Source: Marinihelvus sp963695135 (GTDB lineage: Bacteria > Pseudomonadota > Gammaproteobacteria > Xanthomonadales > SZUA-36). From it: a DNA stretch of 64,000 bases. The notes beneath the pieces are model-generated. The model was not told the origin of the DNA, made no database searches, and saw only the letters and a list, made by a program, of their open reading frames with translations. The stretch is taken from NCBI GenBank assembly GCA_963695135.1, contig CAVOGA010000002.1, positions 620,001 through 684,000 on the forward strand. The letters run 5' to 3'. Positions 8,321-19,487 of this stretch are shown piece by piece (positions within the stretch are counted from its first letter, which is position 1; the number at the start of each line of letters is the position of its first letter). A program made the position numbers and the translations under genes.

Positions 8321-9357
8321 TCCGTGCTCTGGACAATACCCTTGAGCCCCTGCTCTGCCAGCAGGCGGTCGCCCAGCTGGACGGCGGCGGCCCGGCTTAC
8401 CTCGGGTCCGACCACCACCCGGTAGCGGGTGACGCCGTCAGCGGTTTCAGCGCGACTGACCGCCCGGTAGCCCGCATCGCGCAGACTGAATACCAGTTTC
8501 TCCGCATTGTCACTGCCGGAAAATACCCCGACCTGCACCACCCAGCGAATCAGCGGGTCTTCCGGCTCGGTTACCGGGGATTCTTCATCCGGTCGCAGAT
8601 CCACGAGCCGCGGACGCAGGTCGGGAATCTGGTTGGCCAGGCGGGCCAGGACCTGGTCCGCTTCGGCGCGCTGTGCGAAAGGTCCGACGCGAACCCGGTT
8701 CAGGGTCCCGGCGGCACTCTCCACGGTATCCATGAGCACGGGCAGCCCTGACTCTCGCAGGGAGTTGGCCAGCCGGTTGGCATTGCCAACGCTGCTGAAA
8801 CTGGCAACCTGCACCAGGTAGCGGCCATCCGCCTCCCCGGGATCATTCGCCGCGGGCGGCGGTGAAGCGTTCTGTGCGGCTGCAGGCGCCGGCTCGGGCG
8901 ACTGGGCCGGCGTTACGGTCGCCACAGGGGCATCCGGGACCTGCTGCTCCGGCACGATGACGTCCTCCGGTGCTGCGTCGTCCGCAGCGGCGCCCTCCTC
9001 CCCGCCGGTTGCCGGGTCGCCGGTGACCGCTGAATTGGCTGCAGCCACTTCCTCCAACCGTTCCTGCAGGGTTTTTGCCGGCGCATCGCTCTCGGGCACT
9101 ACCGCCGGGTCCTGCGCGCCCCCGGCCTCACCGGCGGGCGCTTGTTCCGGAACGGTTGAGGGACTGTCTACCGGTTGCTTGCCAATGGGAAAGCGCCGTT
9201 TTTCAAAACTCAGCTCGGACGGCCGTGGCGGGATTTCAATTTCCCGGGACTCCTGGGCCCGTTCCGCCTGGCCGCCGAGCAGCATGGGCAGAATAATAAC
9301 CGCCAGTGCCACGAGCACGGTCGCTCCGACAAGTCGTTGTTTTAGCGCTTTATCCAT
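8317..9357 (-). CDS. dedD: DedD-like cell-division protein with two SPOR domains
   Basis: 346 residues. A short cytoplasmic N-terminus (MDKALKQRLVGA) is followed by one membrane helix (about 11-27, VLVALAVIILPMLL), then a long acidic Pro/Ala/Glu-rich periplasmic linker (30-178). Two SPOR domains follow: YLVQVASFSSVGNANRLANS (179-255) and RWVVQVGVFSGSDNAEKLVF (270-346). SPOR domains bind denuded peptidoglycan strands at the septum. Typical DedD has one SPOR domain and about 220 residues, so this one is long and duplicated. Position between folC and cvpA agrees with the DedD name. ATG is at 9357 and the stop overlaps cvpA by 4 bp. Confidence 0.9.
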   Translation of the reverse strand: MDKALKQRLVGATVLVALAVIILPMLLGGQAERAQESREIEIPPRPSELSFEKRRFPIGKQPVDSPSTVPEQAPAGEAGGAQDPAVVPESDAPAKTLQERLEEVAAANSAVTGDPATGGEEGAAADDAAPEDVIVPEQQVPDAPVATVTPAQSPEPAPAAAQNASPPPAANDPGEADGRYLVQVASFSSVGNANRLANSLRESGLPVLMDTVESAAGTLNRVRVGPFAQRAEADQVLARLANQIPDLRPRLVDLRPDEESPVTEPEDPLIRWVVQVGVFSGSDNAEKLVFSLRDAGYRAVSRAETADGVTRYRVVVGPEVSRAAAVQLGDRLLAEQGLKGIVQSTE

Positions 9358-9423
9358 GGATTTGCTGCTTCTGCGGTTAAGCCAATGATTCTATCAGCAG
9401 TTGATGGGGCCGTGACACGGTCT

Positions 9424-10731
9424 TCAGTATGCCTTACCGCCCCGGGCCTCCAGCCAGCCCAGCGCCTCTGCCGCGGTATGAAAGGAACCGAACACCAGCA
9501 CGGGACCATTATCTTCAGCGCGGGCCAGGGCCTCTTCCATCGCTTCATCCACCGTGCCCATGGCCAGCACCTCGGCCTGTTCACAGGCCGACATCACCCG
9601 CTGCGCCAGCGCAGCGCCACTCTGGGTACGCTGGCCTGCTTGCAGGCCGGCGCAGAGGAAGCTTTTCACCACCGGGGCCAGGGCCCTGGCAACGCCTTCG
9701 GCATCCTTGTCAGCCAGCATCGCCAGCACGCAGACGACCGGGGGCTGGCCTTCCAGCGCTGTTGCGATGGCCTGCGCGCCCATCGGGTTGTGTCCCACGT
9801 CGACCAGGAAGCCGGGTCCGATGTCCACCCGCTGCAGGCGCCCCGGCAGGCGAACCGCTTGCAGGGCTGCGGATACAGGTTCTGCACGCACGCGGTGATC
9901 GGGAAACAGGCTGAACACGGCAGCCAGGGCGCCTGCGAGGTTATCTTGCTGGTGGACGCCGGACAGCTGCAGACCAGCCAGTGGCAACCGCCAGTTTCCG
10001 AGGTGGAACTCCAACCCGTCTTCCGGATCGTGCGCCACGGCAAAATCCTGTCCCAGGCGCAGGGTCCTGCAACCCAACGCCCCGGCCTGTTCCAGCACCG
10101 TCGCCGGGGGCTCCCGTTCCGCGGAGATGAAGATCTGGCCGCTGCGCAGGATCCCCGCCTTTTCCCTGCCGATACTTTCCCGGTCGTTGCCAAGAAAGGC
10201 CTGGTGGTCCAGGCCGACCGGGGTAATGACGGCGACATCCGCGTCGACCAGGTTCACCGTATCGAGACGCCCGCCCATGCCCACCTCGAGAATGGCAACG
10301 TCCAGCCGGGCGCGGTGCATAAGCCACAGGCAAGCCAGGGTGGTGAACTCGAAATAGGTCAACGACACATCCGCCCGTGCGGCTTCCACCTGCTCGAAGG
10401 CCTCGACGAGCGCCCCGGGAGTAACGAATGCGCCAAGCAATTGCAGTCTTTCGGTGAAATGCAGGAGATGTGGCGAGGTGTATACCCCGGTGCGCATGCC
10501 CAGCGCCGACAGGCAGGCGTTGCTCCAGGCAACGGTTGAACCCTTGCCGTTGGTGCCCGCCACGGTGATTACGTGCGTCCCGGGACGCGGTGAACCCAGC
10601 CGCTGATAAACCGCGCCGCAGCGCCCCAGGCCCAGGTCGATCTCGGTGGGGTGACGCCGCTCCAGTTCCTGCAGCCAACCGGACAGCCGGCGCTCCCCGT
10701 TAGCGGCATCTCCTGCGGATGGCCGGGTCAT
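9424..10731 (-). CDS. folC: Bifunctional dihydrofolate synthase / folylpolyglutamate synthase
   Basis: Adds glutamate to dihydropteroate and to folates in an ATP-dependent, Mur-ligase-like reaction. 435 residues, the usual length. The P-loop AGTNGKGS is at about 58-65, followed by YTSPHL, and LEVGMGGRLD and VDVGHNP are family signatures. The Mur-type C-terminal domain ends with VLVFGSFHTAAEAL, matching the conserved GSF/L-TVAE motif. ATG 10731 is preferred over an in-frame ATG at 10776 inside accD because it lies 1 base after the accD stop. The usual E-R-I/F-R-I-N motif reads ERLQLLG here, a mild variant. Confidence 0.95.
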   Translation of the reverse strand: MTRPSAGDAANGERRLSGWLQELERRHPTEIDLGLGRCGAVYQRLGSPRPGTHVITVAGTNGKGSTVAWSNACLSALGMRTGVYTSPHLLHFTERLQLLGAFVTPGALVEAFEQVEAARADVSLTYFEFTTLACLWLMHRARLDVAILEVGMGGRLDTVNLVDADVAVITPVGLDHQAFLGNDRESIGREKAGILRSGQIFISAEREPPATVLEQAGALGCRTLRLGQDFAVAHDPEDGLEFHLGNWRLPLAGLQLSGVHQQDNLAGALAAVFSLFPDHRVRAEPVSAALQAVRLPGRLQRVDIGPGFLVDVGHNPMGAQAIATALEGQPPVVCVLAMLADKDAEGVARALAPVVKSFLCAGLQAGQRTQSGAALAQRVMSACEQAEVLAMGTVDEAMEEALARAEDNGPVLVFGSFHTAAEALGWLEARGGKAY

Positions 10732-10732
10732 T

Positions 10733-11623
10733 TCAGGCGGGAACGACTTCTCCGGCCACGGGTATCGGTCGTTCACCCGCCATCAGCAAGGCCAGCATGG
10801 CGCTGAGGTCCTCGCGCAGCTTGCGACGGTCAATAATCAGGTCGATGGCGCCTTTTTGCAGCAGGAATTCGCTGCGCTGAAACCCTTCCGGCAGCTTTTC
10901 ACGGACCGTTTGCTCGATGACCCGCGGCCCGGCAAAGCCGATCAGCGCTCCGGGCTCCGCGACGTTGAGATCGCCGAGCATGCCCAGGCTCGCGGATACG
11001 CCGCCGGTGGTTGGATTGGTCAGCACGGATACAAACGGCAGGCCGAGGCCGGCCATGCGCTCGAGCACGGCGCTGGTCTTGGCCATCTGCATCAGGGACA
11101 ACAGGCCTTCCTGCATGCGTGCGCCGCCGGTAGCGGAGAAACACACCAGGGGCGACTTCATGCGCATCGCTTCCTGGCCGGCTCGGGCGAATTTCTCACC
11201 GACGACCGAGCCCATGGACCCGCCCATGAAGCCAAATTCAAATGCACAGGCCACCACCGGCATGCCACGCAGTTCACCGGCCATGGCGACCAGCGCGTCC
11301 TTTTCGCCGGTTTTCTTCTGCGAGGCGATAATCCGGTCTCTGTAGCGCTTGCTGTCCCGGAACTTCAGAACATCCACCGGCTCAAGATCCCGCGCAATTT
11401 CGCGGCGCGGCTCCGGGTCCAGGAACTGATCCAGACGGGTGCGGGCGGTCAGGCGCATGTGGTCGGAACATTTCGGACAAACCTGGAGGTTACGCTCCAG
11501 TTCCGGACGGTAGAGCACTGCCGTACAGGCGGGGCACTTGGTCCACAGACCCTCCGGAACATTACGCTTGTTGCCTCCCTCGGTACGAATCCGTGATGGC
11601 ATGAGTTTACTGATCCAGCTCAT
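10733..11623 (-). CDS. accD: Acetyl-CoA carboxylase carboxyltransferase subunit beta
   Basis: Beta subunit of the carboxyltransferase that makes malonyl-CoA, the first step of fatty acid synthesis. 296 residues. The N-terminal zinc ribbon has CPAC (C30, C33) and CPKC (C49, C52). The crotonase-like core includes FMGGSMGSVVGEKFARA, GGARMQEG, TNPTTGGVSASLGMLGD and GFAGPRVIEQTVREKLPEGFQ. The start MSWISKL matches the family. It is placed between trpA and folC and almost touches folC. The partner gene accA is not in the window. Confidence 0.97.
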   Translation of the reverse strand: MSWISKLMPSRIRTEGGNKRNVPEGLWTKCPACTAVLYRPELERNLQVCPKCSDHMRLTARTRLDQFLDPEPRREIARDLEPVDVLKFRDSKRYRDRIIASQKKTGEKDALVAMAGELRGMPVVACAFEFGFMGGSMGSVVGEKFARAGQEAMRMKSPLVCFSATGGARMQEGLLSLMQMAKTSAVLERMAGLGLPFVSVLTNPTTGGVSASLGMLGDLNVAEPGALIGFAGPRVIEQTVREKLPEGFQRSEFLLQKGAIDLIIDRRKLREDLSAMLALLMAGERPIPVAGEVVPA

Positions 11624-11663
11624 GGTGTGCTGAGGCTCCCCGCATGGAAATGCGACTCAAAGT

Positions 11664-12454
<791 letters not shown>

Positions 12455-12458
<4 letters not shown>

Positions 12459-13684
12459 AGCTCCAGCCCCTCGATGGTGGCCAGGGTTTGCACGTCCTTG
12501 TCGCCGCGGCCGGACAGGTTGATCAGGATGCACTGGTCGGGACGCATGGTGCTGGCGAGCTTCATGCCGTAAGCCACCGCGTGGGCGCTCTCCAGGGCGG
12601 GCAGGATACCTTCCATCCGCGACAGGTCGCGGGTCGCCTGCAGCGCCTCCTCATCGGTGATGCCGACGTACTCGGCGCGGCCCGTGTCCTTGAGCCAGGC
12701 ATGCTCCGGACCGACGCCGGGGTAGTCCAGGCCGGCGGATACGGAGTGCGTTTCCGTGATTTGTCCGGCCGCGTTGTCGAGCAGGTAGGTGCGGGACCCA
12801 TGCAGCACGCCCGGCTTGCCGGCGCACAGGGAGGCCGCGTGCTCGCCCGAGGCCAGGCCACGTCCGGCCGCCTCGACGCCGATCATGGCGACATCGGTGT
12901 CCTGGATGAACGGGTGAAACAGCCCCAGGGCATTGGAGCCGCCGCCGACGCAGGCCACCAGGGCGTCCGGCAACTGATCGTACTGCTCCAGCATCTGCAC
13001 CCGCGCCTCGCGGCCAACGATGGCGTTGAAGTCACGCACCATGACCGGATAGGGGTGCGGGCCGGCGACGGTGCCGATCACGTAGAAGGTGTCATCCACG
13101 TTGGTCACCCAGTCCCGCATCGCCTCGTTCAGGGCGTCCTTGAGGGTTCGCGAACCGGAGGTCACGCTGCGCACTTCCGCGCCCATCAGCTGCATGCGGA
13201 ACACGTTGATCGCCTGCCGGTGGATGTCCGTCTCGCCCATGTAGACCACGCATTGCTGGTTGAGCCGCGCGGCCACCGTGGAGGTGGCGACACCGTGCTG
13301 CCCTGCCCCGGTCTCGGCAATCACGCGGGGCTTGCCCATGTAATGCGCGAGCAGTCCCTGGCCGACGGTGTTGTTGATCTTGTGCGCGCCCGTGTGATTC
13401 AGGTCTTCGCGTTTGAGCAGGATACGCGCGCCGCCGCAGTGCGCCGTCAGGCGTTCCGCGTGGTAAATCGGTGACGGGCGTCCGACGTAATGGGTCAGGT
13501 CCGCGTCCAGGCGGCGCATGAACTCCTCGTCGACCCGCCAGCGCTCCCAGGCCCCGCGCAGTTCCTCGAGCGCATACATGAGCGTCTCGGAAACAAAGGA
13601 ACCGCCGTAGTCACCGAAGTGACCGCGGTCGTCGGGCATCGTGGGATAGGTCCGCTCAGGACGCTTGTGTGCTTGCTGTGTCAT
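12455..13684 (-). CDS. trpB: Tryptophan synthase beta chain
   Basis: PLP enzyme that condenses indole with serine to give tryptophan. 409 residues. The PLP lysine is K102 in GAHKINN; the phosphate-binding loop CVGGGSNALG and GRGDKD near the C-terminus are typical of TrpB1. ATG 13684 begins inside the 3' end of trpF (29-bp overlap). Together with trpF and trpA it forms a trpFBA unit within the fimV-accD cluster; no trp leader or attenuator is visible just upstream. Confidence 0.97.
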
Positions 13685-14297
13685 GAAAAGCCTGCCTTGC
13701 TTGACGAACGAAGGATTTCACCAGCGCATCATCCTTGATGCCTGGCGCGGACTCCACGCCGCTGGAAACATCCACGGCGTGAGGCTGAAATTGTTGGATT
13801 GCGCTGGCGACGTTATCCGGCTTAAGCCCCCCGGCGAGCCACAGCGGCTTGTCACTTCCAAAGCGCTGACGCCAGTCGAAGGTCTTGCCGGTTCCGCCGG
13901 CGCCGCCCGGATCATGCGCATCGAGGAGTATTCCGCTGGCATCGGGAAACGCTGCGGCCGCCTGCTCAGGGTCTTCTTCAAACATGGATACGGCCTTGAG
14001 AAAAGGCAAGCCGAAGGCGGCGCAAAATTCGTTGTCCTCCGCACCGTGAAACTGCACCACGTCCATGGGTGCTGCCTCCAGCACTGCACGCACGAAATCG
14101 GCATCCTGGTTCATAAACAAGCCGACCCGGATCCTGTCTGCGGGCACCTCGCGGCACAGGGACCGGGCCTGGGCGGCATCCAACTGCCGTGGACTGGCCG
14201 CAAACACGAAGCCCAGCGCATCCACCCCGGCCTGCACCGCGGTCCGGACGTCCGCTTCGCGAGTCAGTCCACAGATTTTGATACGTCCAGTCCGCAT
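13656..14297 (-). CDS. trpF: Phosphoribosylanthranilate isomerase
   Basis: Amadori rearrangement of phosphoribosylanthranilate in tryptophan synthesis. 213 residues, a TIM barrel. The catalytic Cys9 is in KICGLTREAD; LAGGLKPDNV and VDVSSGVESAPGIKD form the phosphate-binding end and carry the catalytic Asp. It is a separate gene (not fused to trpC), as usual outside the enterics. It lies 17 bp after truA and overlaps trpB at its 3' end. Confidence 0.96.
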   Translation of the reverse strand: MRTGRIKICGLTREADVRTAVQAGVDALGFVFAASPRQLDAAQARSLCREVPADRIRVGLFMNQDADFVRAVLEAAPMDVVQFHGAEDNEFCAAFGLPFLKAVSMFEEDPEQAAAAFPDASGILLDAHDPGGAGGTGKTFDWRQRFGSDKPLWLAGGLKPDNVASAIQQFQPHAVDVSSGVESAPGIKDDALVKSFVRQARQAFHDTASTQAS

Positions 14298-14314
14298 GAT
14301 TGAGCGCGCCTGTA

Positions 14315-15098
14315 TCAGTTGATCACCGGGAAAGGCTCCGGTGTTTGCGGGATGTCGAACACCGCCGGATAACGCACACCGGCAAAGTAAAGGCCGTCAG
14401 GGCTGGCGGTAACACCCGCCAGTCGCCGGTCGCGCGCCGCCAGCAATTCGCTGACCCAGGACACCGGCTGCTCGCCGGCGCCAACGGCCATCAGGGTTCC
14501 GGCAAGGTTTCTCACCATGTGGTAAAGAAATCCGTTGGCGGTAACGGACAGGATGACCTGTTCACCCTGGCGCACGACGGCGATGGCCTGGATCTCCCGT
14601 ACCGGGTGATTGGCCTTGCAGCCCGCGGAGCGGAAGCTGCTGAAATCATGTTCGCCGACCAGCAGCTGCGCCGCCTCGTGCATCGCTGCCGCATCCAGCG
14701 GATGCCGCTGCCAGCAGCTGCGGTTCCGGTCAATCGCGGGTCGCAACCAGCGGTTTGACGATGACGTAGTGGTAGCTTCTGGCAAGCGCCGAGAAGCGCG
14801 CGTGAAAGTCGTCACTGACCCGGCGCAGCCACACCACGGCGACCGTTTCGGGCAGGTTGGAATTGATGCCCAGCAACCAGGAGCGGTCGTCCCGGTCCGC
14901 GTCGCTGTCGAAATGTATGACCTGGCACCAGGCATGCACCCCGGTGTCCGTGCGGCCGGCGCACACCACGCTGACCGGGTGGTTGGCGACACGGGACAGG
15001 GCCTGCTCCAGGGTGGCCTGGACGGTGGGTTCCTCGCGCTGGGTCTGCCAGCCGAAAAAGCCGCTACCGTCGTACTCGATACCCAGGGCGTAACGCAT
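14315..15098 (-). CDS. truA: tRNA pseudouridine(38-40) synthase, one frameshift
   Basis: Modifies U38-U40 in the anticodon stem-loop of many tRNAs. The N-terminal part has MRYALGIEYDGSGFFGWQ and the catalytic Asp51 in AGRTDTGVHA; the C-terminal part has FSSFRSAGC, NGFLYHMVRNLAGTL and the terminal FAGVRYP. The frame breaks near 14750, where one part reads VIVKPLVATRD-stop and the other continues RPAIDRNRSC; rejoined, it is about 260 residues, normal for TruA. TruA is highly conserved and both halves look functional, so an indel in the sequence is the most likely cause. It sits between fimV and trpF as in Pseudomonas. Confidence 0.92.
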
Positions 15099-15113
15099 AA
15101 GACCGCCGGGCGC

Positions 15114-17332
15114 TCAGAGCTCCCTCAGCATCTCCCGCGCTTCGCGCTCCTGGACCGGGTTGCCATCCTGGACAACGCTTTCCAGCAGCTCGCGAGCCTT
15201 GTTGCTGCGCCCCATGGCGGCGTAAGCGCGCGCCAGGTCCAGGCGGGCCTCCGGATCCGCCAGGTCCATCTCGACCGCCTCGGTGTCCGGTTCGGGCGCT
15301 GCCGTCATGCCGGCCATGGACGACACCGTCGCCGTCCCGCCATTCGGGTCGGGCACTGCTCCACCATCGATGAATTCCCGGTTGCGGCGACTGCGCAGGA
15401 ACAACACGACCGCAGCGATCAACAGCACAAAGGCCGCCGCGAGCCACAGGCCAAAGCGACTCATCCAGGGTGCCGGTTGCGCATCAACGAATTCAAGCTC
15501 CGGTTCCGGTTCACCAGACAGGCGGTCCTCGCGCAGCCGGTCCTCCATGTCCGCCAGGTTGTTGTCGGCTACCCCCGGACCGTCATCCGCGGCCCGCTCT
15601 TCCAGTGCCGATTCCAGTTCCGAGATACGCTCGGCCAGGTAGGTGTTTTCCTGGCGGGCATTGGCGAGTTCTTCCTGCGTGCGCGCCAGTTCCTCAACCA
15701 CGCTGACGCCTTCGCTGGCCTCGCTGCTGCCCCCGGTGCCCTGCCCCATGCCTTCAGCCATGGCGTCGTCACGCTCCGAGGGCGGGACCAGCACCAGGCT
15801 TTTGTCATCTGAGGCCGCTGCGTCTGCGCGGCTGCTGTCCGGGCCAACCCCCTCTGCCGTGGCTTCCTGGGCCAGGTCGGAGATGGTCGGAATATCATCG
15901 GGATTGCCGGGAATGTCCCAGCGGGTCCTGTACAGGGACTCCTGGCGCTGCACCTCCAGCATCGCATCACGCGCGCTGATGCGCAGCATGTCTTCCCGTT
16001 CCGGGATGCGCAGCACTTCACCGGCCATCAGGCGGTTGATGTTGTCATCCAGAAACGCCTGCGGGTTGCTTTGCTGCACCGCCAGCATGACCTGGTTAAT
16101 GCTCACGCCCTGCCGGGCGGCAATGTCCTGTGACAGGCCCCACAGCGTATCGCCCCGCACCACGTCGATGCTGTTGGAAACGCCGCCGAGCCGCCGGATT
16201 GGGGGCCCGGAACCACGGCGCGGTAGGCCGGCTCCGGCGCTGCCGGGTCGTCTGCGGCAATGGCTTCGGGCGCCGCCGGCGCTTCCTCTGCTGCCGCGAT
16301 GACCTCCGGTTCAGGTTCCGCCTGCGCGGCCACCGCGCCCGGCTCTGCAGCCGGTGTGTCCTGCCCGTCTGCAGCTTCGCCGGCCGGCGCGGCTTGCTGG
16401 GCGATGTCTTCCGGCACGGCCTCCGTCTGCGGAATTTCCGGCGCGGCCTCTTGAGCGATGTCTTCCGGCACGGCTTCCGTTTGCGGAACTTCCGGCGCGG
16501 CTTCGCCCGGAACAGCCTGGTCACCTGGCGCGGATTCGCCCGGCGAGTCTGCGGGTGTCCCGGCAGTGGTCGCGGGTTCAGGTTTGGCCTGCGTTTCAGG
16601 TTCCGGAGCCGGCTCAGGTTTGGGTTCGGGCTCGACGATTACCGGGTCGAACGGCGGCCCGGAATCCATTTGGCGCATCGGCTCGGCTTCTACCGGTTCG
16701 GTGGTCGCCATACCCGTGTCCGGCTCGAAGGGCACAGTTTCCGCCGCGGGAGCGTCAACTGCCGCGATCGCCGGGGGCAGCGGTGCCGGGGCCTTGGTCA
16801 GTGGCACGGGCTTCTGCGGGGCGCCGGCGGCGGGCGCGGGGCGTCCTGCCGATGAGGCCGTCGCCGGCAAAGGCGCGGGAGCATCAAAACTTGGCGGGTC
16901 AAAAAACAGGGTGTACTGGCGCAACATCCGGCCGCTTGACCAGACCACCTCCACCACCAGCTGCAACACCGGCTCCGTCATCACCTGCGTGCTGGTCATG
17001 CGAATGTGCGGGTCGGCCAGGTCGCGGTTGACCGTGAACTCGATGGGTATCGCAATGGCATCGCGGGTAAGGCCAATCACCTGGAAATCGGCGGGCGAGG
17101 CCATGGCGGCCGTCACGGTGGCCATTTCCGCTTCAGAGCGCGAGATCAGGTCGATACGCGCGCTCAGCGGCTCGTTCAGATAGGAATTGACCGTTGCCTG
17201 GCCCAGTCCCAGCGCGTGCGCCCAGGTGGAGACCGACAGACACAGCAAAGCCAGCAGGAACATGCCCCATCGCCGCCCGGTCGCCGTTGGTGAAACGAAT
17301 CGATCTGCGCTGTTCCTACTGCTGGATATCAT
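15114..17332 (-). CDS. fimV: FimV/TspA-family peptidoglycan-binding membrane protein, one frameshift
   Basis: About 740 residues. A signal peptide (GMFLLALLCLSVSTWAHA) is followed by the FimV N-terminal domain (LGLGQATVNSYLNEPLSARI, then IEFTVNRDLADPHI). Next come a long Pro/Ala/Glu-rich linker, a LysM domain (VVRGDTLWGLSQDIA to AGEVLRIPERE), a second acidic region with a coiled coil, one membrane helix (LWLAAAFVLLIAAVVLFL), and the cytoplasmic FimV C-terminal motif ARLDLARAYAAMGRSNKAR. FimV supports type IV pilus assembly and polar signalling (twitching, cAMP). The frame breaks near 16165, right before the LysM domain. Start 17332 (MISSSRN) is one option; 17263 (MFLLALL) is another. It lies between asd and truA, the Pseudomonas order. 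Confidence 0.9.
16401..16504 (-). repeat. 54-bp tandem duplication in the FimV linker
   Basis: Two near-identical 54-bp units, starting at 16401 and 16455, encode 18 residues each (core PQTEAVPEDIAQ) in the Pro/Glu-rich linker. The second copy is slightly shorter at its end. It is a likely in-frame length polymorphism. Confidence 0.85.
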
Positions 17333-17391
17333 TGCTGGCCTGGCTCCCCGGAGATTTCTTAACATCTGTTTTTTTGGCATTTTACGGTCGG

Positions 17392-18426
17392 CTACCCGCG
17401 CGCGCCACGTGCCTCGAGCGCTTCGAGGATCTGCACCGCGTTCAATGCGGCGCCCTTGCGGATATTGTCCGCCACCACCCACAGGTTAATGCCGCGCGGG
17501 TGGCTCAGGTCCTTGCGCAAGCGCCCCACGAATACCTCGTCCTTGCCGGCGCCGTGCCCGGCCGGAGTTGGCACCGTCGCGCCGTCATCGTTGCCGATGA
17601 AGGTGACGCCCGGCGCGTCGGTGAGCAATTGCGCAACCTCCTCCAGCGACGCCGGTTCGCGGGTTTCCAGGTGGACCGCCTCCGCGTGGCCAAAAAACAC
17701 CGGCACTCGCACTGCCGTGGCGTTGACGGCAATGCGGTCGTCGCCAAAGATTTTGCGCGTTTCCCAGTGCATCTTCATTTCTTCGCGCGTGTAGCCGTTG
17801 TCCTGCAGGCTATCAATAAACGGCAGCACGTTGAAGGCGATGGCCTGCGGGAACACCGCCGGGTCGGCGCCACGCATATTGAGCTTGTCCGCCGTCTGTC
17901 GCGCCAGTTCTTCCATGCCCTTGCGGCCTGCACCACTGACGGACTGGTAAGTCGCCACGTTGATGCGCTCGATACCGAAACGCGCCTGGATCGGCGCCAG
18001 GGCGACGACCATCTGGATCGTTGAACAGTTCGGGTTGGCAATCAGTGCCCCGGGCCCCAGGCCGTCCAGCTGATCCCCATTGACCTCGGGAACCACCAAC
18101 GGACAGGCATCGTCGTAGCGGAACTGGGACGTGTTATCGATCACGATGGCGCCATCGGCGGCCGCGCGCGGCGCATGGCGGGCGCTGATGCCTGCGCCGG
18201 CGGAGAACAAGGCGTAGTCGACCCCGGCAAAATCAAAATCTTCCAGGACTTCCACGTCGAGTTCCCGGTGCCCAAAGCTGACGGTCTTGCCCACGGAATC
18301 GGCACTGGCCAGCGCGTGAACGCGGATTTTGGTGCCGAGCCGCTCCGCAAGGATTTCCAGCATGGTCTCGCCGACCGCCCCGGTGGCGCCGACCACAGCA
18401 ACGGTGAGCCTGTGTTCGTTGTTCAT
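17392..18426 (-). CDS. asd: Aspartate-semialdehyde dehydrogenase
   Basis: NADPH-dependent reduction of aspartyl phosphate to aspartate semialdehyde, the branch to lysine/diaminopimelate, threonine and methionine. 344 residues. N-terminal nucleotide fold VAVVGATGAVGETMLEIL; catalytic Cys134 in NPNCSTIQ; YQSVSGAGRKG is also conserved. This is the shorter, Pseudomonas/Gram-positive-like Asd type, not the E. coli type. ATG 18426 overlaps the aroC stop by 4 bp. Confidence 0.96.
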   Translation of the reverse strand: MNNEHRLTVAVVGATGAVGETMLEILAERLGTKIRVHALASADSVGKTVSFGHRELDVEVLEDFDFAGVDYALFSAGAGISARHAPRAAADGAIVIDNTSQFRYDDACPLVVPEVNGDQLDGLGPGALIANPNCSTIQMVVALAPIQARFGIERINVATYQSVSGAGRKGMEELARQTADKLNMRGADPAVFPQAIAFNVLPFIDSLQDNGYTREEMKMHWETRKIFGDDRIAVNATAVRVPVFFGHAEAVHLETREPASLEEVAQLLTDAPGVTFIGNDDGATVPTPAGHGAGKDEVFVGRLRKDLSHPRGINLWVVADNIRKGAALNAVQILEALEARGARG

Positions 18427-19487
18427 GATCCGGTTTGTCCTCGGTGCCGCAGCACATGATCCATCAGGGTCAGGGCCATCATGGCCTCCACGATCGGGGT
18501 GGCCCTGATGCCAACGCAGGGGTCATGACGACCCTTGGTGACCACCTCGACCTCGTTGCCGTCCGCATCCAGCGACACGCAGGGGATCCGCAGGCTGGAG
18601 GTCGGCTTGAAAGCGACCGAGACGAGGATGTCCTGGCCGCTGGAAATGCCGCCAAGAATGCCCCCGGCGTGGTTGCTCTGGAAGCCCTCGCGGGTCATCA
18701 GGTCGCGGTGTTCGGTGCCGGGCTGCGCCACGCTGGCAAAGCCCGCGCCAATCTCCACGCCCTTGGTGGCGTTGATGCTCATCATGGCGGTGGCCAGGTC
18801 CGCGTCGAGCTTGCCGTAAACCGGTTCACCCAGGCCCGCCGGAACACCGGTGGCCCGGCAATTAACCCGCGCGCCGACCGAGTCACCGGATTTCCTCAGC
18901 TTATCCATGAAGGCCTCCAGCTCCGGCACGATGCGCGCCGATGGCGCAAAGAAGGGATTATTGTCGACCTCGGAAAACTCCGCGTCCCCGTCCACGCGCA
19001 GGGGGCCGAGCTCCGCCAGCCAACCCTGGATGGCTATGCCCTTTTCCTGGAGCAGCCACTTACGCGCCAGCGCGCCGGCCGCGACCCGCACGGTGGTCTC
19101 CCGGGCGGATGAGCGCCCGCCGCCGCGGTAGTCGCGGATTCCGTACTTGGCATCGTAGGTGAAGTCAGCATGCCCGGGGCGATACTGGCGCGCGATGTTG
19201 CTGTAATCCCGGGAACGTGCGTCCGTGTTCTCAATGTACAGGGAGATCGGCGTGCCGGTGGTGCGGCCCTCGAAAACCCCGGACAGGATGCGCACGTCAT
19301 CCGCCTCCCGGCGCTGCGAGGTGTGCCGGGACCGCCCGGTGGCGCGGCGCTCCAGTTCCAGCTTGATCTCCGCCTCGGTAATCTCCATGCCGGGCGGGAA
19401 GCCATCCAGTACGCAGCCGATAGCCGGGCCATGGCTCTCGCCCCAGGTGGTGAGACGCAGCAAGCGTCCAAAACTATTCAATGACAT
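18423..19487 (-). CDS. aroC: Chorismate synthase
   Basis: Converts EPSP to chorismate using reduced FMN, the final shikimate step. 354 residues. Signatures: FGRLLRLTTWGESHG with the catalytic His19, TSQRREADDVRILSGVFEG, GGGRSSARETTVRVAAGA and the C-terminal VRATP-like GIRATPIVEAMMAL. The ATG at 19487 (MSLNSFGR) is preferred over an upstream in-frame ATG at 19550 by homology. It overlaps prmB by 14 bp and asd by 4 bp, so prmB-aroC-asd are probably cotranscribed. Confidence 0.97.
   Translation of the reverse strand: MSLNSFGRLLRLTTWGESHGPAIGCVLDGFPPGMEITEAEIKLELERRATGRSRHTSQRREADDVRILSGVFEGRTTGTPISLYIENTDARSRDYSNIARQYRPGHADFTYDAKYGIRDYRGGGRSSARETTVRVAAGALARKWLLQEKGIAIQGWLAELGPLRVDGDAEFSEVDNNPFFAPSARIVPELEAFMDKLRKSGDSVGARVNCRATGVPAGLGEPVYGKLDADLATAMMSINATKGVEIGAGFASVAQPGTEHRDLMTREGFQSNHAGGILGGISSGQDILVSVAFKPTSSLRIPCVSLDADGNEVEVVTKGRHDPCVGIRATPIVEAMMALTLMDHVLRHRGQTGS

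Noticed and set aside
10856..11596. A 246-residue plus-strand frame opposite accD
   Set aside because: Antisense shadow of accD with no family motifs or RBS.
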